Shown: positions 44,244 through 52,479 of the stretch, piece after piece
Numbering within the stretch: the stretch's first letter is position 1
Layout: the number at the start of each line of letters is the position of its first letter
Assembly: GCF_001886185.1 (NCBI RefSeq)
Contig: NZ_JXLA01000002.1
Coordinates: forward strand, 116,090-180,089
Length of the DNA: 64,000 nucleotides
Reading direction: 5' to 3'
From: Enterococcus raffinosus
Lineage (GTDB): Bacteria; Bacillota; Bacilli; Lactobacillales; Enterococcaceae
Program-made: the position numbers and the translations under genes
The notes under the pieces: generated by a model
Database searches by the model: none
What the model was told of the DNA's origin: nothing
What the model saw: the letters and a program-made list of their open reading frames with translations, nothing else

Positions 44244-45164
44244 ATGAAATATGATGTTGTAGTAATGGGTAGTATCAATATGGACATTCTAGTTTTTGTC
44301 AACGATTTTCCAAATTTCAGTGAAAACGTTGTTGCAAAAGGAATGGTCACACAAGCTGGAGGAAAAGGCGCTAATCAAGCAGTTGCTGTGGCGAAACAGG
44401 GAGTAACACACGCTTTTCTGGGTGCTATTGGAAACGATGATTTTGGCACTCAAATGAAAAGAATTTTGTCTGATAAGGGAGTAGACATCAGTCACTTAAT
44501 TATTAAGAAAGATGTGCCCACTGGTGCTGCTGTTGGGATCGTTGATCACACAGGAGAGAATACATTTTTGGGCTCATTAGCTGCAAATATGGCAATAACC
44601 TCTGTTGAAATTAAAAATAGCTTCGAAAGCATTGAAGGAAACATTTTTTTATTACAAATGGAAACAAGCAAAGAGTCCATTTTGACTGCTTTAGAGGCAG
44701 CGAAAAATAAAAACATGTATATAATTTTAGATCCAGCTCCAGAAGGCTGTTTCTTTGAAGAAGCTTTGGGTTATGCAGACTTGGTCACTCCAAACAGTCA
44801 TGAAACTGAAAAAATTACGGGAATCAAGGTTGAATCAATTGAAGATGCAAAAAAAGCTGCAAAGATTATAGCTGACAAGGGTGTGCCAAACGTCATTGTA
44901 AAAATGGGGAGCAAAGGTAGCTTACTGTTTGAGAGTAAAAAAGATCACTACACCTTTGTAGAGGCCAAAAAAGTAAAAACGATAGATACAGTTGGGGCTG
45001 GAGATACATTTGCTGGTGTATTAGCCTCAGTATTATCCGAAAATCCAGAGAGCCTTCATTATGCAATGAAAGTTGCGACTCAAGCCTCAGCGCTAAAAGT
45101 CTCAAGAGAGGGTGGACAGGATGCCATTCCAACAAGAAAAGAACTCATGCAATTCGATTATTAA
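44244..45164 (+). CDS. rbsK: Ribokinase-family sugar kinase
   Basis: 306-residue PfkB/ribokinase. MGSINMDILVFV start, the GGKGANQAVAVAKQG motif, and the ATP/catalytic DTVGAGDTFAG near residue 255. Substrate in this locus is probably the sugar or sugar derivative imported by the IIC protein, not necessarily ribose. Follows the LacI gene by 22 bases. Confidence 0.88.
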   Translation: MKYDVVVMGSINMDILVFVNDFPNFSENVVAKGMVTQAGGKGANQAVAVAKQGVTHAFLGAIGNDDFGTQMKRILSDKGVDISHLIIKKDVPTGAAVGIVDHTGENTFLGSLAANMAITSVEIKNSFESIEGNIFLLQMETSKESILTALEAAKNKNMYIILDPAPEGCFFEEALGYADLVTPNSHETEKITGIKVESIEDAKKAAKIIADKGVPNVIVKMGSKGSLLFESKKDHYTFVEAKKVKTIDTVGAGDTFAGVLASVLSENPESLHYAMKVATQASALKVSREGGQDAIPTRKELMQFDY

Positions 45165-45200
45165 AAAGAAGTATAGTACTTTTTTTGGAGGAATAATGAA

Positions 45201-45851
45201 ATGACTAAACTGCTATGCCCCTCAATGATGTGTGCCAATTATGAAAATCTGAAAGACGAGGTTAGAAAGCTGGACGATGCTGAAGTAGATATTTTCCACA
45301 TGGACATCATGGATGGTTTATTTGTTCCAAACTTCGCGCTTGGACTTGAAGACTTCAAAGTGGTTCGTAAAAATACTAAAAAGCTGGTCGATGCTCACTT
45401 AATGATTACAAACCCCAATGACTACGTAGAAATGTTCGCTGACATGGGAGCCGATATTATCTATATACACCCAGAAACAGATAAATTTCCAATTCAAACG
45501 ATTGAAAAGATCAAGAGTAAAGGAAAATTGCCTGGATTAGCAATAAATCCTGAAACATCAATAGAAATGGTTAAAGAACTGTTTCCCTTGATTGATTATT
45601 TACTAGTAATGACAGTGCCGGCAGGTTTTTCTGGTCAGAAATTTTTGGATTTTGTTTTGACCAAAATCGAAGGACTTACTGAATATAAGAAAAAATTTAG
45701 TTTCAAATTAATTGTTGATGGCGCTGTTTCATCTGAAAAGATTCCTATTTTGAGTAAAAGTGGTGTAGATGGTTTCGTTTTAGGAACATCTGCTTTATTT
45801 AACAAAGAAGAGGAATACTCCACATTGATTCGTAACTTAAAATCCTTGTAA
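45201..45851 (+). CDS. alsE: D-allulose-6-phosphate 3-epimerase/ribulose-phosphate epimerase family
   Basis: 216-residue barrel: CPSMMCAN, FHMDIMDGLFVPNF, DAHLMI, VDGAVS. The segment IIYIHPETDKF carries the HPET form seen in AlsE, and LVMTVPAGFSGQKFL matches the family. AlsE makes fructose-6-phosphate from allulose-6-phosphate. ATG 45201 has GGAGG 9 bases upstream. Last gene of the plus-strand arm. Confidence 0.78.
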   Translation: MTKLLCPSMMCANYENLKDEVRKLDDAEVDIFHMDIMDGLFVPNFALGLEDFKVVRKNTKKLVDAHLMITNPNDYVEMFADMGADIIYIHPETDKFPIQTIEKIKSKGKLPGLAINPETSIEMVKELFPLIDYLLVMTVPAGFSGQKFLDFVLTKIEGLTEYKKKFSFKLIVDGAVSSEKIPILSKSGVDGFVLGTSALFNKEEEYSTLIRNLKSL

Positions 45852-45904
45852 GCACAATGATAAAAGCAACTTAAGCATCCATTGAATCAACAGTAAAAAT
45901 TCAA

Positions 45905-45949
45905 AAAAGCCGATGAAATGACTCTCGTTGTCATTTCATCGGCTTTTCA
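45905..45949. terminator. Strong bidirectional terminator
   Basis: Perfect 18-bp stem (45905-45922 with 45930-45947), 7-base loop, A and T flanks. Separates alsE from xerS copy 2. Confidence 0.85.
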
Positions 45950-45965
45950 TATCTTCAAATTCTCA

Positions 45966-47108
45966 TTACGTCCACAAATCATCGATAACTGATCGTTTCT
46001 CTTTTTTTACGATATGGGTATAGATTTCTGTGGCTGAGGTGCCTCGCTGGCCTAAGATTTCACTGACGGTTTTTAGGTTTTTCGTCTTTCTGAAGGCCAT
46101 GGTGCCGACGCTGTGGCGCAGCTTGTGAGGGGTCGTTCGCTTCCCGAAAGCGGTGGAATATTTGTCGATCATCTTTTCAATCGAGCCGCCTTCCATTCGT
46201 TTCGCCACATTTTTATGCTTGGTTAGAAAAAGAGCGGGGATGGAATCATCCGCATTATACAAACTCTTTCTTTGATCGACATATTCCTGAATGTAATCAA
46301 TAAAGATAGGAGAGATCATCGCATGGTCCATTGTGTCACCTTTGCGTTGAACTTGAATATACAAGCCATCATAGTTCAAGTCGTTAACATTTGTATTCAC
46401 CAGCTCAGATAAACGTATGCCTGATCCAAGAAACAAAGCCAAAATCGCCGTATCTCGGATACGATTTTTTTCATAAGCGGTCTTGGCTTGGCGTGAAGTC
46501 AGCGTATTCCCATATCCAGCATAGACATACTCGACAAAATCAATCGCGTCGGAATCAAGGTAGAGCATTTTCTCAATTTTATCCTTTCGCACCGCATCAG
46601 AGGCATCAACGCCGCCATTTTCGATATTAATCATAATATTTCTTCGCAGCATGGGACGGATGACATATTGACCGGTTTGCTCATCAAACTCCTCAATTTC
46701 TTCATTTGATAAATATTTAAAGAGGGAACGAAGGGCGGTAATACTTCGTTGCACCGTAACCTTCAATCGATGGGTATTTCTTTCACTCAAGGGGGCTTGA
46801 GAAACGTCCGTCTCTGATTTTCCTTCAAATGTCCGTTTAGGGGATTGATTTAAAAAGGACTTGTACAACACAATTTTATCTTTGTTTAATCGTTCAAAAT
46901 CTTCCAAGCGAATCTCAGAAATATCATTTACACGAATGATTTGCTCGGAAGAGAGCCAGCTAAGAAATCTACGATATTCCTTTGAATATTCGTACAACGT
47001 ATTCGTTGAGCGGGGAATAGCTTCCAAATATAAGAGGTACCTTTGGATAAAGTCCGGCAGCTTTTCGAATTCTTTTTCGTAGCGTTCTCTCAATAATTCT
47101 CGACTCAT
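45966..47108 (-). CDS. XerS-type tyrosine recombinase (copy 2)
   Basis: 380 residues, same architecture as copy 1: TLYEYSKEYRRFLSWL, GSGIRLSEL, RKGDTMDHA, HKLRHSVGTMAF, and Tyr in TEIYTHI, ending DDLWT like copy 1 (NDLWT). ATG 47108 is preferred because AAGGA lies 9 bases before it; the ATG at 47126 is the ribosome site itself. Promoter has a palindrome in the spacer. Which copy is the housekeeping XerS cannot be told here. Confidence 0.83.
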   Translation of the reverse strand: MSRELLRERYEKEFEKLPDFIQRYLLYLEAIPRSTNTLYEYSKEYRRFLSWLSSEQIIRVNDISEIRLEDFERLNKDKIVLYKSFLNQSPKRTFEGKSETDVSQAPLSERNTHRLKVTVQRSITALRSLFKYLSNEEIEEFDEQTGQYVIRPMLRRNIMINIENGGVDASDAVRKDKIEKMLYLDSDAIDFVEYVYAGYGNTLTSRQAKTAYEKNRIRDTAILALFLGSGIRLSELVNTNVNDLNYDGLYIQVQRKGDTMDHAMISPIFIDYIQEYVDQRKSLYNADDSIPALFLTKHKNVAKRMEGGSIEKMIDKYSTAFGKRTTPHKLRHSVGTMAFRKTKNLKTVSEILGQRGTSATEIYTHIVKKEKRSVIDDLWT

Positions 47109-47161
47109 TCGATTCAGTCCTTTCATTTTTTAGTAGGAGAGGGAACTCAACCTCTAACTAT

Positions 47162-47190
47162 ACTATAATTGGTATATACCAATTTGTCAA
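47162..47190 (-). promoter_or_regulatory. xerS copy 2 promoter with an 18-bp palindromic operator in the spacer
   Basis: Minus strand TTGACA (47190-47185), 17-base spacer, TATAGT (47167-47162). The spacer is filled by AATTGGTATATACCAATT (47167-47184), a perfect palindrome. Outside it TTGTCA (47184-47189) and TGACAA (47210-47215) form another inverted pair. Confidence 0.75.
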
Positions 47191-47635
47191 ATATAAAATA
47201 ACCAATATATGACAATGATACGAGGGGATAGCTATAGAATAAAGTTTATATATTACTGAAAAATGGTTCTTTTTGTAAAGCATAAGATATAGAGAGCAAT
47301 CATAAAATAACGATAATAAAATGATAGGAGAGGAGCTTTCAAATTTTATTTCAGCAAACCAAATACAATTCGAAACTTTATCTTATTTAAATTAGATCAT
47401 TTTCTAAATTGATTTAGGCTTGAACGGATTGATTTTAAAGGAAATATCGACACATCAGAGATGTTTTATTAATTATTCGAGGTTTCATTTGGGCGTAATT
47501 TAGTATGAACGTGCTTAAACTCGAATCATAATAAAAATGTGCTACACATTAAAATCAGGCTAAAAAAGCTCAAATCAGCCATATTTTACTAATCCTGGTA
47601 CAATAATTTTTATGCTTTCGGGAAAATAGATATTG

Positions 47636-47719
47636 TTACGAAAACATAATTTCTTCTTGTTCGACGTCTTCAGCCATCAGATCCGCCATTCTTGTGTCGA
47701 TCTTCCAAACTAACTTCAT
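47636..47719 (-). pseudogene. Small coding-like fragment
   Basis: 27 codons, MKLVWKIDTRMADLMAEDVE then QEEIMFS and a stop. Amphipathic and charge-rich like a real protein C-terminus, but without a ribosome site. Probably the tail of a lost gene, possibly the same one as 47807-47905. Confidence 0.3.
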
Positions 47720-47806
47720 CTCATACAAAATCAATTAAATGAACATGTAGTTATGCGCCAGTTGTTACTAGATTCAATTCTCATGTCTTATTAACCTAGT
47801 TTGGGG

Positions 47807-47905
47807 CTAATTCATTGTCAATCGTCGTTCTGTGATCAACTGGTGCACATGATCGTACAACGAATCATCTGAACTCGTTTCAGATTGCTTCAACTGATCA
47901 TTCAT
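47807..47905 (-). pseudogene. Small coding-like fragment
   Basis: 32 codons, MNDQLKQSETSSDDSLYDHV then HQLITERRLTMN and a stop. No ribosome site. Same strand and order as the fragment at 47636-47719. Confidence 0.3.
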
Positions 47906-48092
47906 TATTCATTTAATTGCTGCTTAATGTTAAAAATCATTTCTTCTATTAAATAAAAAATGATTCGTGCTCTAAAAATTAAAGTCAAATTTTTCTACAA
48001 AAAATTTCATTGCTGCTAATTAAAAACAAAAAATATCTCATCAGTTAATTCTTATCAAAATCCTAGCTTAATCAGCTCTTTCGTTTTTCCTC

Positions 48093-48136
48093 TTTTATGG
48101 TTTGAGAAAAACTAACATTATTCTCAAACCATAAAA
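48093..48136. repeat. Perfect 16-bp inverted repeat
   Basis: TTTTATGGTTTGAGAA (48093-48108) and its exact complement at 48121-48136, 12-base loop. Could be a terminator without a clear gene, or the end of a lost element. Confidence 0.6.
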
Positions 48137-48160
48137 TGTCTTCTCACCACTTGATTGAAC

Positions 48161-48199
48161 ATAAAAAAGCAATCGGACATTGGATGACGTCCGATTGCT
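48161..48199 (-). terminator. Terminator of the peptidase E gene
   Basis: AGCAATCGGAC (48168-48178) pairs with GTCCGATTGCT (48189-48199); on the minus strand it is followed by TTTTTTAT. It lies 180 bases past the pepE stop. Confidence 0.75.
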
Positions 48200-48380
48200 A
48201 GGCTCTACATAATTCTTACATTCATTTTTGAAGTGATTAATTTATTAATTATGTTCGGCATTCAAAAAAGGATTTTCATTTAAACTTACTTGAATAAAAA
48301 CTAACGGATCAGAAATTAGTTGGAATACGTCAGCGTTAGGATATACTCATAATAAACTAGACCTTTTACGGTGAAAAAAA

Positions 48381-49007
48381 CTACTTCTTTACTTTTACGA
48401 CTTTTTTGCTATTTCCTTCTACTAGAATTGCTTCATTGTTACGTATCGGACAGATAGTTAATTCGTTTCTATAGTTATCTTTAATCTCTTTGCTGATCTC
48501 TTTAAAAGGAATCTCATTGTCGTGTGGCAACGTATAAAAATCTACAACACCTAATCCATCATAAGAAACCAACTCTGGCGCTTTCTCTGGAGAATCCATA
48601 TTTTGGATATACTGAATTGTTTTAGACAAAATAATTGCGCCAGCAGATTCTCCAATATAGAGCTTGCCATTTGCTATCTCCCTTTTAATAATGATGTCAG
48701 CTCCGCTTTTTTTTAGCTCCTGCATCAAATAGAAGCTATTTCCACCAGAAACATAAATAAAATCATTTCCTCTTAATTTTTGCTCCACAATATCTCTTTG
48801 CTCAACAGAAATATCCAATTCATCAACGATTAACCCCTTTTTTTCCAAAGCCTTCTTCCCTGCATTCACATAAAACTTTACTTTTTCAACCTTACTTGCT
48901 GTAGGAATGAAAGTAACTGTTTTTCCCTGTAATACGGTCTCAAAAGATATCAATTCATCTGAAACATCCGCAAATGACGATACTAAAAATAATTTACTCT
49001 GTGCCAT
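48381..49007 (-). CDS. pepE: Peptidase E (S51 family dipeptidase)
   Basis: 208 residues. FIYVSGGNSFYLM, the nucleophile elbow YIGESAGAIILS, and the Asp/His region VDFYTLPHDNE. Cleaves N-terminal Asp dipeptides in the typical family members. ATG 49007 (MAQSKLFLVSS) follows GAGGGAG. Divergent from a WYL regulator with a palindrome between them. Confidence 0.85.
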   Translation of the reverse strand: MAQSKLFLVSSFADVSDELISFETVLQGKTVTFIPTASKVEKVKFYVNAGKKALEKKGLIVDELDISVEQRDIVEQKLRGNDFIYVSGGNSFYLMQELKKSGADIIIKREIANGKLYIGESAGAIILSKTIQYIQNMDSPEKAPELVSYDGLGVVDFYTLPHDNEIPFKEISKEIKDNYRNELTICPIRNNEAILVEGNSKKVVKVKK

Positions 49008-49053
49008 AATAAAACTCCCTCTCAATATGATAGACTAAGTATACGATTCAAAG

Positions 49054-49070
49054 GTGTCAGTTTATGACAC
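49054..49070. promoter_or_regulatory. Palindromic operator between pepE and the WYL regulator
   Basis: GTGTCA-GTTTA-TGACAC, perfect 6-bp inverted repeat, 16 bases before the regulator start and 47 before pepE. Probable target of the WYL regulator. Confidence 0.6.
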
Positions 49071-49086
49071 TTATAAAGGAGTCTAT

Positions 49087-50025
49087 ATGAAAAAATCAGA
49101 ACGTATTCAGCAAGAACTTTTTTTCGTAAATAGTCATAAAGAATTCAACCTAACTGATATAATGCGCGAATTTCAGATTTCTAGAAGTACAGCATTAAGA
49201 GATTTAGCTGAACTGGAGCGTTTAGGTGTACCGATGTATGTTAAAAATGGAAGATACGGTGGATACAAAGTCCTTCCCTCTTCACTATTACCGCCAATTT
49301 ATTTTACAGAGGCAGAAATTTTTAGTGTGTTTTTTTCAATGCAGCTTTTAAGCCTGTTATCTGGATCACCGTTTGGCAGCGAGTATTCCACTATCCAAAG
49401 AAAACTATTTAACACTTTCAGTGCTGAGAAACAAAAGCGGATAGCCCAGGCAACTGATTCTGTGCATTATATGGGCATACATCAAATTGAAACCACGAAA
49501 AATTTAGAAGCATTGTTTGCCAGCATTTTAAAAAAGGAACCCCTCAAAATTTTATATACTCGCTATACAAAAAAAGTTAAGCGAATTTTGCCTATTCGCC
49601 TAACTTTAATGGATGGCTATTGGTATTGCATCGCCATAGATATAGAAAAAAAAGAAAAGAGAACCTATCGCTGCGACTATATAGAGGATATTGAAATAGA
49701 ATTGGATTATCCGTCCCCTCTCTCTGAAGAAGAAACGGAAAAAATCTTAACTACACAGGAAAAGGAATACCGAGATATCCCCTTTAGGGTGCGCTTATCT
49801 GGTAAGGGAAAAGAATACTTCTTAAGAAATTCATTTCCAAATATGAGACTCGAAGCTAAAGAAAATGACATTCTTCTTGTGGGAGAGTTTAATAATAATG
49901 AGCTTCCCTTTTTTACCAATTATTTTCTCGGGTTTGGTGAACATGCGGAAATACTAGAACCAGAAATACTAAGACAAGAATATACGAAGTTGATCGAAAA
50001 ACTATTAAGCAGGTACAAGTTGTAA
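49087..50025 (+). CDS. WYL-domain transcriptional regulator (YafY-like), copy 1
   Basis: 312 residues. N-terminal winged helix (KKSERIQQELFFVNSHKEF, then ISRSTALRDLAELERLGVP) and a WYL domain with DGYWYCIAID. ATG 49087 follows AAAGGAG. Probably regulates pepE and itself through the palindrome at 49054-49070. Distantly related to the second WYL regulator at 50735. Confidence 0.85.
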   Translation: MKKSERIQQELFFVNSHKEFNLTDIMREFQISRSTALRDLAELERLGVPMYVKNGRYGGYKVLPSSLLPPIYFTEAEIFSVFFSMQLLSLLSGSPFGSEYSTIQRKLFNTFSAEKQKRIAQATDSVHYMGIHQIETTKNLEALFASILKKEPLKILYTRYTKKVKRILPIRLTLMDGYWYCIAIDIEKKEKRTYRCDYIEDIEIELDYPSPLSEEETEKILTTQEKEYRDIPFRVRLSGKGKEYFLRNSFPNMRLEAKENDILLVGEFNNNELPFFTNYFLGFGEHAEILEPEILRQEYTKLIEKLLSRYKL

Positions 50026-50141
50026 CCTTTTATATCTGTTTTGAACTAAGAAAACTCGTTTTAGTATTTATGATGAAAACAATGCTTTATGTAGAGAAAG
50101 AGGATGTCCGATTCGAATGAAGGCTCTCCTGAAAAAACACT

Positions 50142-50179
50142 AATAGACCGACAAGCTTTCAAAAGCAAGTCGGTCTATT
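50142..50179 (+). terminator. Intrinsic terminator
   Basis: AATAGACCGAC (50142-50152) pairs perfectly with GTCGGTCTATT (50169-50179). Confidence 0.7.
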
Positions 50180-50264
50180 CAAATGCATAGTAACATTCAT
50201 TTGCGTTTGAAAATTTCTTTCCATGCGAAATGTTTTTATTCCCTCACACAAATCTTCCACTATC

Positions 50265-50681
50265 CTACTTTATCGTCTTTTTCAAGTTAATCAGTGCAAC
50301 GGCTACTTGCAAGCTTTCTTCGTCTTGAATCGGAATCAGCACAGCGTTTAATTTGCCTGATTTCTGAATTGATGCATCGTTGGCTTCAAGCTTGCTGAAT
50401 AATTCGTTAGCGACAAGCTGCGGCCAAACCCTTTCACCAAAATAGACGGTCACCTTTACACCGGTTTCCCAAATGGAGATCCAGCCGAGGTTTTTCTTTT
50501 TGAATAGGATTTTACTCAGCCAATTGTGGCCGTCGTTGTAATAGTTCCAGTCCTCTTGAAAAGAATACTCATGAATCGACTCTAATAACTGTTGATACAG
50601 CAGCAAATCTTTTTCAGATAGATGGTTCGCTAAATTTTCAATGGTGGGAAATTCTTCTTTGTCCTTTAGTATGGGTTTCAT
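50265..50681 (-). CDS. DUF3788-like protein
   Basis: 138 residues. WNYYNDGHNWLSKILFKKKNLGWISIW and VTVYFGERVWPQL fit the DUF3788 pattern (small soluble domain, function unknown). It follows the WYL regulator at 50735 by 53 bases on the same strand, so the two may be cotranscribed. GGAGGCGG-type site upstream of ATG 50681. Confidence 0.65.
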   Translation of the reverse strand: MKPILKDKEEFPTIENLANHLSEKDLLLYQQLLESIHEYSFQEDWNYYNDGHNWLSKILFKKKNLGWISIWETGVKVTVYFGERVWPQLVANELFSKLEANDASIQKSGKLNAVLIPIQDEESLQVAVALINLKKTIK

Positions 50682-50734
50682 TGATACCGCCTCCTTTTTA
50701 TTTTAGTGTATCAAGTAAAACTTGTAAGCCAGTG

Positions 50735-51628
50735 TCAAGTTCTGTATTTGTTTAGCAGTTTTTCAATGCGATCCGCCATTTTTTTACGATATTCTGGCGG
50801 GTCTAGGATCTCTAAATGATCACCAAATGAGAAAAGATAGTTCATCGTTGACTCATCATCGGAAAAACGAATGGTCACTATCGTCGTACCATCTTCCCTT
50901 TGAATTATGTTTTCAAATTCTTCTTGGACGCGATACGCCATGGCTTCATCAAAGGACAACGTCAGTTCAACGACATTTTCTGGCGGTGTCTGCTTTTCTG
51001 AGAAGACCTTTTTAGGGACCTCACGTACAAAAGTATCAGATAATCGTCTTAACTCCCGAATTCTAGTAATTTTAAATAATCGGCATTCTCCTCTTAAGCG
51101 GCAAAAAGCGTAAAGATACCAAGCTTTCTCGCGAAAAACGAGTTTTAAGGGTTCAAGTTCTCGTTGGGTGTACTGGCTTTTGCTGCTGAGGTAGCTGATT
51201 TGGATAACTTGTTTCGTAAGAATGGCCCGCTGAAGCTCTTCGAAAAGGTGCGTACGTTGACCGCTCCAATCTGTAAAATCAATTTCCAGCCAATCTATCG
51301 GGTCTTTTTTGAAAAGTCTGCTGAGCTTCGAAGCTAACGGACTCGTCGTTGTTCCGTTAGTGAGCATGAGATTTTGGAGGGCAAGTAAAATTTCTCTTTG
51401 TTCATCGTCAGAAACTAGCTGCTTATCCAGAACATAATTTTCCTGAATGAAGATGCCACCGCCTTTTCCTCTAACCGCATATATGGGGACACCAGCCGCA
51501 CTCAACGCATCGATGTCGCGATAAATTGTTCGAGGGGAGACTTCAAACATTTCCGCCAGCTCTGGTGCAGTGATGGAGCCCTTTTCTAATAAGATAAAAA
51601 GAATCTGTAATAATCGACTTTCAATCAT
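50735..51628 (-). CDS. WYL-domain transcriptional regulator (YafY-like), copy 2
   Basis: 297 residues: winged helix (LQILFILLEKGSITAPELAE, then VSPRTIYRDIDALSAAGVP), WYL domain (EKAWYLYAFCRLRGECRLFK) and a WCX C-terminal domain. Good ribosome site before ATG 51628. No operator recognised. Probably controls DUF3788 or the ABC operon beside it. Confidence 0.88.
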   Translation of the reverse strand: MIESRLLQILFILLEKGSITAPELAEMFEVSPRTIYRDIDALSAAGVPIYAVRGKGGGIFIQENYVLDKQLVSDDEQREILLALQNLMLTNGTTTSPLASKLSRLFKKDPIDWLEIDFTDWSGQRTHLFEELQRAILTKQVIQISYLSSKSQYTQRELEPLKLVFREKAWYLYAFCRLRGECRLFKITRIRELRRLSDTFVREVPKKVFSEKQTPPENVVELTLSFDEAMAYRVQEEFENIIQREDGTTIVTIRFSDDESTMNYLFSFGDHLEILDPPEYRKKMADRIEKLLNKYRT

Positions 51629-51669
51629 TTTCCGCTCTCCTCTTCTCCTCTAGCTTAGCACGAAAAACA

Positions 51670-51709
51670 AGTAAAAAGCGAACTGGGATATGACAACACT
51701 TCCCAGCTC
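51670..51709 (-). terminator. Terminator of the ABC operon
   Basis: AACTGGGA (51681-51688) and TCCCAGCT (51701-51708) form the stem; on the minus strand it runs into CTTTTTAC. Confidence 0.6.
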
Positions 51710-51727
51710 ACTTCTGTTTATCACTAA

Positions 51728-52474
51728 TTAAATCTCAATTTCCCGCATTTTCTCTGTCACTTGAACCATTTTCTCCTCTAAATTCAAGTCATCTTCTGGG
51801 AAAAATTGCATTTCGCTGACGATCTGACCGTCACTCATAAAGAGCACACGCTGCGTTTGAGCAGCGACCTTGGCGTCATGGGTTACCAAACAAATCGCGG
51901 TTCCCTGCTGGTTGATTTCCGACAGGAGAGTCATGATTTCTTGGGCGGACTTAGAATTCAACGCCCCTGTAGGTTCGTCTCCGAAAATAATTTGCGGATC
52001 ACCCATAAGCGCCCGACAAATTCCTGCTCGCTGCAGCTGTCCGCCAGAAACTTGTGTAATGTCCCGCTGCTCAAGACCAGCGATTCCCATCTTTTCCATC
52101 AATGTTTGCCCTTTTTTCATTAAATTACCGGCTTGTTTTTCATTGCCTTTTTGAGCAGGCAGCACGATATTATCCAATACATTCAAATTCTTTAATAAGG
52201 TAGGCTGTTGAAAAACAAAGCCCATTTGCTTTCTTCGCAGATCCGCTAAGGCATTTTCTGAGAGCGTTGCTAATTCCTTGCCATCAAACTGGACACTGCC
52301 CTCATCTATTTCGTCCATACCGCTTAGGGCAAACATCAAAGTAGTTTTCCCTGAGCCTGAAGGTCCCATGATCGAGACAAATTCTCCCGCTTCAATTTCC
52401 ACTGAAACATTTCGCAGAATCTTTTCTTGTCCAAAAGACTTTTCGATATTTGTACCAACTATCATTTTTTTCAT
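51728..52474 (-). CDS. ABC transporter ATPase (MacB/LolD-like)
   Basis: 248 residues: Walker A GPSGSGKTTL, Q-loop FVFQQPTL, signature VSGGQLQRAG, Walker B IIFGDEPTGAL, H-loop VTHD. ATG 52474 is 9 bases after AAAGGA; two earlier ATGs (52483, 52480) overlap the permease stop. Partner of the FtsX-like permease; likely exporter or envelope-stress transporter. Confidence 0.9.
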   Translation of the reverse strand: MKKMIVGTNIEKSFGQEKILRNVSVEIEAGEFVSIMGPSGSGKTTLMFALSGMDEIDEGSVQFDGKELATLSENALADLRRKQMGFVFQQPTLLKNLNVLDNIVLPAQKGNEKQAGNLMKKGQTLMEKMGIAGLEQRDITQVSGGQLQRAGICRALMGDPQIIFGDEPTGALNSKSAQEIMTLLSEINQQGTAICLVTHDAKVAAQTQRVLFMSDGQIVSEMQFFPEDDLNLEEKMVQVTEKMREIEI

Positions 52475-52479
52475 CGTCA

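Larger units (their letters stand above)
47191..48160. other. Gene-poor tract with small remnants
   Basis: No ORF of gene length. AT-rich. Holds two small minus-strand coding-like pieces (47636-47719 and 47807-47905) and a perfect 16-bp inverted repeat at 48093-48108 / 48121-48136. Looks like decayed sequence beside a recombinase. Confidence 0.5.

Noticed and set aside
48093..48199. CRISPR-like repeats
   Set aside because: Only two unrelated hairpins, no regularly spaced repeats.
51806..52154. Plus-strand ORFs over the ABC ATPase
   Set aside because: Antisense shadows of a gene with intact Walker motifs.
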